A stretch of 64,000 bases of DNA, taken from assembly GCA_905215855.1 (NCBI GenBank), contig CAJMRT010000006.1, forward strand, positions 1 to 64,000, in the 5' to 3' direction. The notes under the pieces are model-generated. The model was not told the origin of the DNA and did not search any database. It saw only the letters and a list, made by a program, of their open reading frames with translations. The stretch is from an uncultured bacterium. Lineage in GTDB: Bacteria > Bacillota > Clostridia > Oscillospirales > Acutalibacteraceae. Every line of letters begins with the position of its first letter. Positions within the stretch are counted from its first letter, which is position 1. This document shows positions 27,436 through 36,240 of this stretch, piece by piece. A program made the translations under genes and the position numbers.

Positions 27436-28757
27436 TACTTTTCTCCTCTCTCTCTTACCACAATTTTGATCGGCGTACCCTCAAGAGCAAAAGCCTCACG
27501 GATTCTGTTTTCAAGATAACGCTGATATGAGAAGTGGAAAAGCTGTGCATTGTTGCAGAAGAAAACGAATGTCGGCGGTTTTACGGAAGCCTGAGTCATA
27601 TAGAAAATTTTAAGTCGCTTGCCCTTGTCCGACGGCGGCTGAACTCTTGTTGTTGCCTGTGCAAGAAGTTCGTTGAGCATACCTGTTCTGATTCTGCGGT
27701 TTGCGCTGTCATTACAGCTTATGATATATTCAAACAGCCTGTCGATACGCATACCTGTTTTTGCGGAAATGAATACCTTTGGCGCATATGACATAAACGC
27801 AAAATCTGCATCAAGCTTTTTGCGGAACTCCTGCATTGTTTTATCATTCTTTTCGAGAGCGTCCCACTTGTTCACGGCAATTATACACGCTCTGCCTGCC
27901 TCATGTGCAAGACCTGCAACCTTGGTATCCTGTTCTGTAACGCCCTCTGTCGCGTCAATCATAATAACGCACACATCACTGCGTTCAATAGCCATTTTTG
28001 CACGGATAATACTGTATTTTTCGATATTATCATAGATTTTGCTCTGACGGCGAAGTCCTGCGGTATCGGTAAAGTTAAACTTTCCGTACTTGTTTTCAAC
28101 AAGCGTGTCGATTGTGTCACGGGTTGTGCCTGCTATATCAGACACAATACAGCGTTCCTCGTTTGTGATTTTGTTTACAAGAGATGACTTGCCTGCGTTC
28201 GGCTTGCCGATTACCGCAACATTGATAATTGTGCCGTCATCTTCCGCATTTTCATCATAATCAAAGCTTGAAAAAGCCTTGTCCAAAAGGTCGCCCGTAC
28301 CGTAACCGTGAACGGCTGAAACCTCGATAGGATCGCCTAAACCAAGATTATAAAACTCATAGAATTCAGGTGACGGTTCGCCGAGTGTGTCGCACTTGTT
28401 TACACAAAGCACAACGGGCTTGCCCGACTTCTGGAGCATCTGCGCAACATCCATATCCGTTGCAACCATACCCGACTTGCAGTCTGTTACAAGAATAATA
28501 ACATTAGCCGTGTCGATTGCAAGCTGAGCCTGACGGCGCATCTGCACAAGAATAATATCATCTGATTTCGGTTCAATACCGCCTGTGTCAACAATAAAGG
28601 CAGTTTTTCCGCACCATTCCACCTCACCGTATATTCTGTCACGGGTAACACCGGGAGTATCATCAACAATTGACAATCTCTGACCGATGAGTTTATTGAA
28701 AAGCGTTGACTTTCCCACATTTGGTCTGCCGACAACGGCAATTACGGGTTTGTTCAT
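27435..28757 (-). CDS. der: Ribosome-assembly GTPase Der (EngA)
   Basis: Double-GTPase required for 50S subunit maturation. G-domain 1: GRPNVGKST with DTGG and NKCD; G-domain 2: GKPNAGKSS with DTAG and NKWD; then a KH-like C-terminal domain ending ENRIREAFALEGTPIKIVVRERG. ATG at 28757 is chosen because GGAAAGGA precedes it by 8 bases and the protein begins directly at the first beta strand. 440 residues. It sits between DUF512 and plsY. Confidence 0.96.
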   Translation of the reverse strand: MNKPVIAVVGRPNVGKSTLFNKLIGQRLSIVDDTPGVTRDRIYGEVEWCGKTAFIVDTGGIEPKSDDIILVQMRRQAQLAIDTANVIILVTDCKSGMVATDMDVAQMLQKSGKPVVLCVNKCDTLGEPSPEFYEFYNLGLGDPIEVSAVHGYGTGDLLDKAFSSFDYDENAEDDGTIINVAVIGKPNAGKSSLVNKITNEERCIVSDIAGTTRDTIDTLVENKYGKFNFTDTAGLRRQSKIYDNIEKYSIIRAKMAIERSDVCVIMIDATEGVTEQDTKVAGLAHEAGRACIIAVNKWDALEKNDKTMQEFRKKLDADFAFMSYAPKVFISAKTGMRIDRLFEYIISCNDSANRRIRTGMLNELLAQATTRVQPPSDKGKRLKIFYMTQASVKPPTFVFFCNNAQLFHFSYQRYLENRIREAFALEGTPIKIVVRERGEK

Positions 28758-28761
28758 CTTA

Positions 28762-30069
28762 TCAGTCCTTTCCTGCAATTACAGCCTCTACAAGGTCGTT
28801 TCCATTGTTATTGACGGGAACAAGAGTTACACCGAGTTCCCGTTCAACATCATCTGTTGAAACATCATCAAGAAACAAATCGTTTTCAAAACGGAGCATT
28901 GATGACGGGATAATAAGCCTGTCGCCGAGGTCATCGCCACGGAGCTGATCAATAAGATCACCGCCTGTGACAAGTCCCGACACATTTACTCCGCCGCCGA
29001 AAAAGTTGTTCTTAATCGCCCTTGTATTTATAGTTATATTCGGGAATTTTTCGTTAATCATTGACATAATCCGCTTCATGTACAGAAACACTCCCTCACC
29101 GCAGGCAATTGTTACCTTATGGCAAAGGCTTTCGTCTGCATCAAGCTCTTCAAGCTTCCAGTCGACATCATCGGTCAGATACGCAATCATACCGATTCCG
29201 TCCTCAAGAGCGGAAAAGTCCTCATAAAATTCAGGTGACGGGATTTCTCTTTCGGCAAGGAGGTAAAATTCATCACCGGGGAAGAAAATTCGTCTGCCGT
29301 GCTTTTTGACGCACTCATCACCCATTTTTTCAATTATATCAATTGTCTGTCCGGCAGTTTCCTTATTATAAGGAACAAGCGGATAAAGGTTTTCACGGTA
29401 GCGCGTAAGTCCGACAGGAACAATCGCAGTCATATTAACACCGAGGGCTTCGAGGTCGGTCAGTGTTCTGACAAGCTCGTCACCGTCATTGATTCCCGGA
29501 CAGGAAACAATCTGACAGTTAAGCGTTATTCCTGCGTCTGCAAAGCGTTTAAGATATTTTAATGTATCGCCTGCAAAACGGTTATTCATCATCTTACAAC
29601 GAAGCTCGGGGTTTGTTGTGTGAACCGACACATTAATCGGGCTTATGTGCATTTTTATAATTCGGTCAATTTCATGCTCTGTAATATTTGTCAGCGTGAT
29701 ATAGTTGCCGAACAAAAACGAAAGTCGGCTGTCATCATCCTTAAAATAGAGCGACTCACGCATTCCCTTCGGAAGCTGGTCAATAAAGCAGAAAATGCAC
29801 TTATTACGGCACGAATGCTGTTTGTCCATAAGATAGGTTTCAAACTCAAGACCGATTTCCTCATATTCGCCCTTGGTCATTTCTATGGTACGAACATTTT
29901 TGTCCTCGTCCTCAACCTCAAGAGTAAGCTTGCGGTTTACCTGATAGAATCGGTAATCAAGAACATCTACAATCTCGTTTGAATTGATTGAAAGAAGGGT
30001 TTCCCCTTTTTTTATCCCAGCTTTGTCGGCATGACTGCCGGTTGTGACATCAAAAATTTTAACAGCCAC
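28762..30069 (-). CDS. DUF512 radical SAM protein with PDZ-like N-terminus
   Basis: A family of unknown reaction. The protein opens with a PDZ-like domain (DKAGIKKGETLLSINSNEI), then the radical SAM cluster motif CRNKCIFCF (CX3CX2C) at about residue 90, then the DUF512 domain with the FPGDEFYLLAE motif. The GTG at 30069 lies 5-9 bases after GAGGTGA and is preferred over an upstream TTG. 435 residues. It is immediately upstream of der, the usual clostridial order. Confidence 0.9.
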   Translation of the reverse strand: MAVKIFDVTTGSHADKAGIKKGETLLSINSNEIVDVLDYRFYQVNRKLTLEVEDEDKNVRTIEMTKGEYEEIGLEFETYLMDKQHSCRNKCIFCFIDQLPKGMRESLYFKDDDSRLSFLFGNYITLTNITEHEIDRIIKMHISPINVSVHTTNPELRCKMMNNRFAGDTLKYLKRFADAGITLNCQIVSCPGINDGDELVRTLTDLEALGVNMTAIVPVGLTRYRENLYPLVPYNKETAGQTIDIIEKMGDECVKKHGRRIFFPGDEFYLLAEREIPSPEFYEDFSALEDGIGMIAYLTDDVDWKLEELDADESLCHKVTIACGEGVFLYMKRIMSMINEKFPNITINTRAIKNNFFGGGVNVSGLVTGGDLIDQLRGDDLGDRLIIPSSMLRFENDLFLDDVSTDDVERELGVTLVPVNNNGNDLVEAVIAGKD

Positions 30070-30177
30070 ACCTTCACCTCGCAAAACATTTTTACATACA
30101 CTTTTATTCTACACAAAATACCGTTTTTAATCAACAGGTTTGCAAATTGTTTTTGGATATACGGTAAAATTTGCAAA

Positions 30178-30206
30178 ACAAAAGGGCGAACAGATAACTG
30201 CCGCCC
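30178..30206 (-). terminator. Terminator after rpmF
   Basis: GGGCG ... CGCCC hairpin followed by TTTTGTTTT on the minus strand. Confidence 0.7.
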
Positions 30207-30225
30207 GTAATGTTTGTAATAAAAA

Positions 30226-30414
30226 TTACTGTTCGTCTTTCTTTACAACAACCTGTCTGCCGTTGTACATACCACAGTTTGTGCAAGCCTTATGAGCTGC
30301 TGTCAATTCACCGCAGTTAGGACAAGCAGTAAGTTCAGGAGCATTAATCTTCCATACTGTTGAACGTCTTGAGCTCTTTCTTGCGTGTGATGTTTTGTTC
30401 TTGGGTACTGCCAT
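30226..30414 (-). CDS. rpmF: Ribosomal protein bL32
   Basis: 62 residues, MAVPKNKTSHARKSSRR start and zinc-ribbon cysteine pairs CPNC and CTNC: the zinc-binding (C+) form of L32. A GGAGG site precedes the ATG. It follows the yceD-like gene by 27 bp, a near-universal pairing; plsX and fabH, frequent next genes, are not here. Confidence 0.97.
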   Translation of the reverse strand: MAVPKNKTSHARKSSRRSTVWKINAPELTACPNCGELTAAHKACTNCGMYNGRQVVVKKDEQ

Positions 30415-30441
30415 TACAAAAACCTCCTTACAAAATTTATC

Positions 30442-30936
30442 TTAGTCAATCAACTGTTTAAGTATCTCAAGTCTTGGATCCGTTTGACGCTTATCACAGG
30501 AACATTCACCGTTGTTGAGGTTTTGTCCGCAAATCTGACACAGACCTTTGCAATCGTCCCTGCAAAGATTCTTTGACGGGAGCGAAAGAAAAATGTCAGA
30601 AATTACAACATCATCAAGCTCGAGTGTAAAATCAGGTGTTTCAATATAGTCATCATTTTCCTCATCGGCAAGAGTCTGAATAAGCCTGTGTTCAAAGCTC
30701 ATATTCATCTCTCTTGTATAAGGCTCACCGCAACGGTCACAGTCACGGCTGTAATCAAAATGTGCGTTGATTACAAGAGTAATCAAGCTTGCTCTGTTTG
30801 TTGCTTTGGCAGTCACGACAACGGGAGTTTTGAATGGATAAACTCCGTCAACATCAAGACCTGACAAGTCAAGGTTATATTCAACTTGTTTTTCTTCACC
30901 GTCATTTTGAAAGACGGATTTAAGCTCAAAAAGCAT
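30442..30936 (-). CDS. yceD: YceD/DUF177 family protein
   Basis: YceD-like proteins are encoded next to rpmF and are linked to 23S rRNA accumulation. This 164-residue copy has the typical C-terminal cysteine cluster (CRDDCKGLCQICGQNLN and GECSC) and DPRLEILKQL ending. ATG at 30936 follows AGAGGTG; an upstream in-frame start is discarded. Promoter at 30984-31012. Confidence 0.92.
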   Translation of the reverse strand: MLFELKSVFQNDGEEKQVEYNLDLSGLDVDGVYPFKTPVVVTAKATNRASLITLVINAHFDYSRDCDRCGEPYTREMNMSFEHRLIQTLADEENDDYIETPDFTLELDDVVISDIFLSLPSKNLCRDDCKGLCQICGQNLNNGECSCDKRQTDPRLEILKQLID

Positions 30937-30983
30937 ATCTGCACCTCTTGACAGCATAGACACATATTAAAACGCTGTTTATT

Positions 30984-31012
30984 ATTATACAAAAGGATTG
31001 TCCCTTTGTCAA
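30984..31012 (-). promoter_or_regulatory. Promoter for yceD-rpmF
   Basis: TTGACA, 17 bp, TATAAT on the minus strand. The stretch between this and the plus-strand promoter at 31183 shows no gene. Confidence 0.78.
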
Positions 31013-31182
31013 CTAAAAAATACAAGAAAATAGGCTGTTTTTTTCGGGAATTTATGACAATGTTAGCTAATTTTCCCATATGGAATTTTAAGCCTGCAAG
31101 GTTGTTCAAGAAGTTACTTTGCACTTGATTTTCAATTTTCATTATACCTCTTAAACATATATAATGCAATAATAAATTGCAG

Positions 31183-31211
31183 TTGACATAAAGCGGAATT
31201 TGTGATAGCAT
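31183..31211 (+). promoter_or_regulatory. Promoter for the preQ1 riboswitch operon
   Basis: TTGACA, 17 bp, TAGCAT. Transcription would begin around 31217, at the first base of the aptamer stem. Confidence 0.7.
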
Positions 31212-31216
31212 ACTGT

Positions 31217-31341
31217 GTGGCAGTTCGTAACCATCCTGCCAGAAGGACGCCGATAGGCTGCTCCTTCTATCAAAACTAAGGAGAAAGGCACAGGACTTTT
31301 TACGCCCTTTTTGCACCCTCTTTTGTGTGGGTGCTTTTTTT
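31217..31341 (+). ncRNA. preQ1-I riboswitch with expression platform
   Basis: The aptamer has stem TGGCAG/CTGCCA around a TTCGTAACCATC loop, then a GAAGGA...TCCTTC hairpin, then the A-rich ATCAAAACTAAGGAG tail that forms the pseudoknot in preQ1-I RNAs. The extra hairpin between stem and tail is an addition to the minimal 34-nt form. A strong intrinsic terminator follows, so ligand probably controls transcription. The downstream genes encode queuosine-salvage functions, which supports the call. I could not run a covariance model. Confidence 0.82.
31313..31341 (+). terminator. Riboswitch-controlled intrinsic terminator
   Basis: GCACCC ... GGGTGC stem followed by seven T, 16 bases before the QueL-like start codon. 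Confidence 0.85.
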
Positions 31342-31357
31342 GTGCCGGAAAGAGAGT

Positions 31358-32053
31358 ATGGAGAGATACAGTATTATCAATGAAAAGAACAGTCGGGAGA
31401 TTGTTCTTCTGCGCGGAAGCGGCTGCGTTTACAAAAAATGCATCTTCTGCGACTACTACGCCGACAGGTGCAGTGATGAGGACGAAAACTTTCGTCTTAA
31501 CAAAGCCGTGCTTGAAAAAGTTACGGGAATTTTCGGTGACCTTGAGGTCATTAACTCAGGCTCGGTTTTTGAGCTTGACAAAAAAACACTTGATTTTATC
31601 AAACAGGTGTGCAAAGAAAAAAAGATAAGTACCATTCATTTTGAGGCACATTACCTTTATCGTAACAAAATCAATCAGCTCAGAAAAGATTTTGCGGATT
31701 TTGATTTGAAAATGAAGCTCGGTCTTGAAACCTTTGACTACGATTTCAGAGAAAATGTCCTGAAAAAAGGAATCAAAGAGAGCAGTCCCGCTGTTATTGC
31801 AGAAAATTTCGACGAAGCTAATTTCCTTTTCGGAATTAAAGGTCAGACAGCCGAGTCTATGCAAAAGGATATTGAGCTGGGATTAAAGTATTTTGAACGA
31901 ATCTGCGTGAACATTATGTGTGACAACACAACAGATGTCAAACCCGACAAATCCGTTATAAATGAGTTTATGCAGAAAGTCTATCCTATATATAAGGATA
32001 ACGAGAGAGCGGATATTTTAATTAACAACACGGATTTTGGAGTAGGTGATTGA
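31358..32053 (+). CDS. Radical SAM protein, probable queuosine-salvage lyase (QueL-like)
   Basis: A compact 231-residue radical SAM protein. The cluster motif is CVYKKCIFC (Cys23, Cys28, Cys31), CX4CX2C instead of the usual CX3CX2C. It sits directly behind a preQ1-I riboswitch and one base before a YhhQ-type queuosine-precursor transporter. In Clostridioides difficile the salvage set QueK/QueL/YhhQ includes a radical SAM lyase releasing queuine from queuosine derivatives; context makes QueL the best guess. No nucleoside hydrolase (QueK) gene is adjacent. ATG at 31358 follows GGAAAGAGAG; a GTG at 31325 lies inside the terminator stem and is rejected. Confidence 0.7.
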   Translation: MERYSIINEKNSREIVLLRGSGCVYKKCIFCDYYADRCSDEDENFRLNKAVLEKVTGIFGDLEVINSGSVFELDKKTLDFIKQVCKEKKISTIHFEAHYLYRNKINQLRKDFADFDLKMKLGLETFDYDFRENVLKKGIKESSPAVIAENFDEANFLFGIKGQTAESMQKDIELGLKYFERICVNIMCDNTTDVKPDKSVINEFMQKVYPIYKDNERADILINNTDFGVGD

Positions 32054-32054
32054 T

Positions 32055-32765
32055 ATGAATGAACTTTTGCTTCTATTTTCTGTAGTATTCATCTACGGAA
32101 TGGCACTTTTAGGATATACACTTTTCGGCAAAGCAGGACTTTACTGCGTTTCAGCCATAGCAACAATCCTTGCAAACATTGAGGCTTTAATCCTCGTGAA
32201 TGCTTTTTCAATGGAACAGACACTCGGAAATGTGCTTTTTGCGGTAACATTTCTTATCACGGATATTCTTTCGGAATGCGAGGGCAAAAAAGCCGCCAAC
32301 AAAGCGGTTCTCACGGGAATACTTTCATCGGTATTTTTCCTTGTGCTTTCACAAAGTTGGATGCTTTACAATCCAAGTCCGAACGACACGATTATGCCGT
32401 CAATCAAAGCAGTGTTCTCAAACACTCCACGAATGATTTTTGCATCCCTCACTGTTTACGCAATAAGTCAGCTGTTCGATGTTTGGCTCTACCACAAGTG
32501 GTGGAAGTTTACTGAAAAGAAATTCGGCGACAAGAGAAGATTTTTGTGGCTGAGAAACAACGGTTCAACACTTATCAGTCAGATTTTGAACACAGCCCTC
32601 TTCACCGCTTTTGCGTTCTGGGGAACTTATGATTTCGGAACGCTTGTTACAATCTTCCTTTCAAGCTATGTAATCTACATTTTCACAAGTCTGCTCGACA
32701 CCCCTGCAGTGTATCTTGCAAGATTTATCCACGATAAAAAGGAACAGAAAAAGATTTCGGAATAA
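32055..32765 (+). CDS. yhhQ: Queuosine precursor transporter, YhhQ/VUT family
   Basis: Membrane importer for preQ0/preQ1 or queuine. The 236-residue protein has six or so helices and family motifs: LITDILSECEGKKAANKAV, the SQLFDVWLYHKWWK helix and WLRNNGSTLISQILNTALF. AGGTGA precedes the ATG at 32055. It is the second gene after the preQ1 riboswitch, and the transcript ends at 32797-32840. Confidence 0.93.
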   Translation: MNELLLLFSVVFIYGMALLGYTLFGKAGLYCVSAIATILANIEALILVNAFSMEQTLGNVLFAVTFLITDILSECEGKKAANKAVLTGILSSVFFLVLSQSWMLYNPSPNDTIMPSIKAVFSNTPRMIFASLTVYAISQLFDVWLYHKWWKFTEKKFGDKRRFLWLRNNGSTLISQILNTALFTAFAFWGTYDFGTLVTIFLSSYVIYIFTSLLDTPAVYLARFIHDKKEQKKISE

Positions 32766-32796
32766 AAACAGCTTAATTGAATATTTTCAACAAAAG

Positions 32797-32840
32797 ACAA
32801 GTCGTCGCAATAATTTTTGCGGTGACTTGTTGTGCTTTTT
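32797..32840 (+). terminator. Terminator after yhhQ
   Basis: ACAAGTC..CGCAA / TTGCG..GACTTGT stem followed by a T-rich tract. Confidence 0.75.
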
Positions 32841-32927
32841 CAAGATTTTCGTGAATAAACCATAATATTATGCTTTTTATAATATACAACCTTCCGCATT
32901 TTTATAGTCATTTTTTGACAATATGTG

Positions 32928-32945
32928 CAAAATTGGCTAATTTTG
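32928..32945 (+). repeat. Perfect inverted repeat upstream of blaI promoter
   Basis: CAAAATT-ggct-AATTTTG, located about 32 bp upstream of the -35 box of the BlaI-like gene. It is a candidate operator; it does not match the TACAnnTGTA core known for BlaI/MecI. Confidence 0.4.
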
Positions 32946-32976
32946 TCCTGAACCGCATAATTTTTTAAGATTTTTA

Positions 32977-33005
32977 TTGACTTTTTCTGTACCAAATAGT
33001 ATAAT
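32977..33005 (+). promoter_or_regulatory. Promoter for blaI-M56-secreted protein operon
   Basis: TTGACT, 17 bp, TATAAT, about 55 bp before the BlaI-like start. Confidence 0.78.
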
Positions 33006-33061
33006 GAAGGCAAGTTAAATGCTTAATATTATTTATAAACTTAATTTTGGAGGTAAATATC

Positions 33062-33442
33062 ATGCTTACTAAAAGTGAAGAAGAAATTATGTACTTATTG
33101 TGGGACCTCGATGAGCCGCTCACAAGCTCGGAAATTGTTAAGAAGGCAGTAAACAAAACATGGAAAAAGAGTTACATTAATCTTCTTATCAATTCTCTTC
33201 TCAAGAAGGACATGATTAAGGTTGTCGGCGTTAAGCAGATGACTAAGAACTATGCCCGTACTTTTGTTCCTACAATGACAAAGGACGCTTATGCAATCAA
33301 GCAGATTTCGGACAGACCGAATTTTGCCGACAGCGATATTCCGACTCTCTTCTCAGAGCTTATTGAGAGAACCGAAAGCTCAGATGTTTTTGATGAGCTT
33401 GAAGCTCTCCTTAAAAAGCGCCGTGAAGAACTCGGCAAATAA
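33062..33442 (+). CDS. BlaI/MecI-type repressor
   Basis: Winged-helix repressor of 126 residues; the LTKSEEEIMYLLWDLDEPLTSSEIV start and a recognition helix around WKKSYINLLINSLLKKDMI fit the BlaI/MecI/CopY family. It is cleaved or inactivated by a partner M56 membrane peptidase in known systems, and that partner is the next gene, 3 bp away. ATG at 33062 follows GGAGG by 8 bases. No beta-lactamase gene is nearby, so its target is probably its own operon. Confidence 0.9.
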   Translation: MLTKSEEEIMYLLWDLDEPLTSSEIVKKAVNKTWKKSYINLLINSLLKKDMIKVVGVKQMTKNYARTFVPTMTKDAYAIKQISDRPNFADSDIPTLFSELIERTESSDVFDELEALLKKRREELGK

Positions 33443-33445
33443 TTT

Positions 33446-34696
33446 ATGCAAATAAGTTTTTATTCATTCTTGTTTTCTATTGCAATAAGCAGCATTTTTA
33501 TAGTGCTGCTTTACTTTTTCAGAAAAAAGATTGCCTTTTGTAATTACTGCGGTCTTTATACGATTTTGGGATTGTATGCTGTAACATTTGCAAGAATGGC
33601 TCTGCCGTTTGAATTTGGGTTTACAAATACAATTTCAGATTATAGTTTTTATCCTGTAGTAATTGACGCATTAACGCCTGACAAAAAAAATTTCTTTGTG
33701 CCAGAGTTTACATGGCTCAACCTGATTTTCACAATATGGATTGCGGTAAGTGTAATCCTTATTATTCGGGCGATATACAAGTATCACAAAGCAATAAAAA
33801 TTCTGAAGAAAACGGTTATTGAACCAAAACCTGAATTACAGGCTCAGCTTGACGCTGTTGCAAAACAATGCAAAATAAAATCCATGGTTAAACTCAGGAT
33901 TTCAGATTCAATCTCATCTCCTGTTACATACGGATTTTTTAAGCCTGTTGTTCTTTTTTCAAACCAAACTTTTACGAATGAAGAGTTTAATTTTATTGCG
34001 ACGCATGAATGTTGTCATATCAAAAACAAAGATATATGGATAAAACTGCTGACTGAAATTTATTGCGGAATTTTCTGGTGGAATCCGCTGGTGTATTTGT
34101 TAAAAAAAGACCTTTCGTTTTGTCTTGAACTCAGATGCGACAAGCGTGTTACAAAAGCACTTGACGATTATGAACGGTGCAACTACGGTCAGGTACTTGT
34201 TACCGAACTGAAAAAGTGCTATGAAGAAGAGAATTCAGATAAGCAAAATGAGTGCAACCTAAAAAGTGCTCTTATCGGAATGAACTTTGCATCAATTGAA
34301 AAGAACAAAAAGAATATACACAGAATGGAAATGATTCTGTATCCAAACAAAAAGCAGACAATCAAAAATACTTTTATTACAGCTTTTGCGATTTTGCTTT
34401 CCATTGGGATATTCTTTGCGTCATACTGTGTTTTGATTGTTCCGGGGTGGGATACTACATACGAGGATTGTGTAGCCGATCTCATTGAATCGGGTGAATA
34501 CAACGATAATGTCGAAGTATATGACGAAACAAATATGTATATTTATGTTGAAAAAGACAAAACCACTCACCTTATTTTTGAGCCTTACGATGAAAAGAAA
34601 GGCATTGTCTATACAGACGACAATTCTATTATTATCCCCTATGAGCAAGTTGAGAACGGCGAATATAGTTACTGTCTTGTATTAAAGGAGAAATGA
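33446..34696 (+). CDS. M56-family (BlaR1-like) membrane metallopeptidase
   Basis: A 416-residue sensor/protease with about four transmembrane helices and the cytoplasmic zinc motif THECCHIKNKD (HEXXH), with LELRCDKRVTKALDD as the third-ligand region. After the last helix (near residue 330) only about 80 extracellular residues remain; they are acidic, Tyr-rich and do not form the penicillin-binding sensor of BlaR1. Thus the signal sensed is unlikely to be a beta-lactam. It overlaps no neighbour and is followed 3 bp later by a small secreted protein. Confidence 0.9.
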   Translation: MQISFYSFLFSIAISSIFIVLLYFFRKKIAFCNYCGLYTILGLYAVTFARMALPFEFGFTNTISDYSFYPVVIDALTPDKKNFFVPEFTWLNLIFTIWIAVSVILIIRAIYKYHKAIKILKKTVIEPKPELQAQLDAVAKQCKIKSMVKLRISDSISSPVTYGFFKPVVLFSNQTFTNEEFNFIATHECCHIKNKDIWIKLLTEIYCGIFWWNPLVYLLKKDLSFCLELRCDKRVTKALDDYERCNYGQVLVTELKKCYEEENSDKQNECNLKSALIGMNFASIEKNKKNIHRMEMILYPNKKQTIKNTFITAFAILLSIGIFFASYCVLIVPGWDTTYEDCVADLIESGEYNDNVEVYDETNMYIYVEKDKTTHLIFEPYDEKKGIVYTDDNSIIIPYEQVENGEYSYCLVLKEK

Positions 34697-34699
34697 CAG

Positions 34700-35005
34700 A
34701 TGAAAAAGAAAGCCGCAAAAATTTTTACAGCATTTATTATGACAGCAATTATCGCACAAGGAACCGTTATGGTTGCAAGTGCAGCAGAAACAGATTCAAC
34801 CCCCGACAGCGTTGCAATTGTTGAAGTTGCAACTCCTGACAGTTCAGCTTTGGAGAGCGGTGCTGATACAACTGCTATTCAGCCAAGAGCTGATGTTATA
34901 GTAAGAAAATGGCGTCGTGGAAGTCGTGGACAGCTCCAGTACAGAAGATGGAACGATACAAAGCAAGAATGGGTTGACGACGAATGGATTGACTACAAAG
35001 GTTAA
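34700..35005 (+). CDS. Small secreted protein of the BlaI/M56 operon
   Basis: 101 residues with a clear signal peptide (KKKAAKIFTAFIMTAII...ASAAE, cleavage near residue 30), a Ser/Thr/Asp-rich spacer and a basic, Trp-rich C-terminus (KWRRGSRGQLQYRRWN, then WVDDEWIDYKG). Ribosome binding site AGGAG precedes the ATG. I do not recognise a named family. It ends the blaI-M56 operon and is closed by a terminator, so it is probably what the system controls; it could be a wall-acting peptide or the molecule sensed. Confidence 0.8.
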   Translation: MKKKAAKIFTAFIMTAIIAQGTVMVASAAETDSTPDSVAIVEVATPDSSALESGADTTAIQPRADVIVRKWRRGSRGQLQYRRWNDTKQEWVDDEWIDYKG

Positions 35006-35020
35006 TCAACATTAACAACA

Positions 35021-35061
35021 AAGGCGAAGCAGATTTGTGTCTGTTTCGCCTTAATTTTTTT
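35021..35061 (+). terminator. Terminator after the small secreted protein gene
   Basis: AAGGCGAA.CAGA / TCTG.TTCGCCTT stem followed by TTAATTTTTTT. Confidence 0.85.
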
Positions 35062-35063
35062 GC

Positions 35064-36233
35064 TTATTCAAAAAGATTCTGTTCCGACAGGCTGACCGAT
35101 TCAACATCTTTAAGCTGACGCTGAATTTGACGGGTACGAACTCCGACAAGCTTGTCAAGTTCCTTGTTTGCCTGATCAAGCCTTTGCTGTGTCATTACAA
35201 GCACATCATTGAACTTGTCGAATTCGGTCTTTACACCGCCGAGTATTTTCCAAACCTCTGCACTTCTCTTTTGTACGGCAAGGGTTTTGAATCCCATCTG
35301 CAACGAATTGAGCAGAGCCGCCATTGTACTCGGACCTGCAATATTCACCTTATACTCACGCTGAAGGACTTCAACAAGTCCCATATTGACAACCTCACTG
35401 TAAAGCCCCTCAAACGGAAGAAACATAATTGCAAATTCCGTTGTATTTGGCGGATCAATGTACTTATCGTGAATATCCTTTGCCTCGCTCTTTATACGCT
35501 GAACAAGTGCTTTTTGTGCCAATTCAATACTCTGTTTGTCACCGCTTTCGACCGCATCACGCAAAGCCGAATATGTGTCACCGGGGAACTTTGAGTCAAT
35601 CGGCAAATACACTGTGCTGTCACCGTCAGAGGGCAGTTTGATTGCAAACTCAACAACATTTTTTGAGCCTTTTTTTGTAGCAATATTTTCCTCGTACTGT
35701 TCCTTTGAAAGGATTTCGGAAAGAATTGCACCAAGCTGAATTTCGCCGAGTATTCCCCTTGTTTTAACATTTGAAAGAACCTTTTTCAAATCGCCCACAC
35801 CTACTGCAAGCGTTTGCATCTCACCAAGTCCCTTATAAACCTGTTCAAGTCTTTCGTTGACAAGTGAAAACGACTTGTTCATCTTATCTTCAAGTGTTTT
35901 TTGCAGTTTTTCGTCAACTGTCTGTCGCATTTCATCAAGCTGACGGAAATTTTCCCTCCTTATACTTTCAAGCTTTTCATCAACCGAGCGTCTGATATTT
36001 TCAAGGCTCTGAACATTGTCCGATGAAAAGCTGTGAAGCCTTTGTTCAAGCTGAACCGCCCTGTCATTTTGCGACTGTGCAAAACTCTGCTGATTGAGTA
36101 ATATCTGTCGAAGTTCATTTTCGGCTGTATTATTATTTTTCCTTTTTAGAACTATTATCAATGTAACAACACTTACTGTAAGCGTTATAAGACACAATAA
36201 AAGCAAAATCATTTCCGCTGCCGTGAATTGCAT
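35064..36233 (-). CDS. rmuC: DNA recombination protein RmuC
   Basis: RmuC proteins limit inversions and act in DNA recombination, with a restriction-nuclease-like fold. This copy has one N-terminal membrane helix, a long coiled coil (about residues 40-150), and the core with TRGILGEIQLGAILSEIL, LPIDSKFPGDTY and IMFLPFEGLYSEV. 389 residues. ATG at 36233 follows GGGAGGT. Promoter at 36271-36299. Confidence 0.94.
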   Translation of the reverse strand: MQFTAAEMILLLLCLITLTVSVVTLIIVLKRKNNNTAENELRQILLNQQSFAQSQNDRAVQLEQRLHSFSSDNVQSLENIRRSVDEKLESIRRENFRQLDEMRQTVDEKLQKTLEDKMNKSFSLVNERLEQVYKGLGEMQTLAVGVGDLKKVLSNVKTRGILGEIQLGAILSEILSKEQYEENIATKKGSKNVVEFAIKLPSDGDSTVYLPIDSKFPGDTYSALRDAVESGDKQSIELAQKALVQRIKSEAKDIHDKYIDPPNTTEFAIMFLPFEGLYSEVVNMGLVEVLQREYKVNIAGPSTMAALLNSLQMGFKTLAVQKRSAEVWKILGGVKTEFDKFNDVLVMTQQRLDQANKELDKLVGVRTRQIQRQLKDVESVSLSEQNLFE

Positions 36234-36240
36234 TTTTTAC

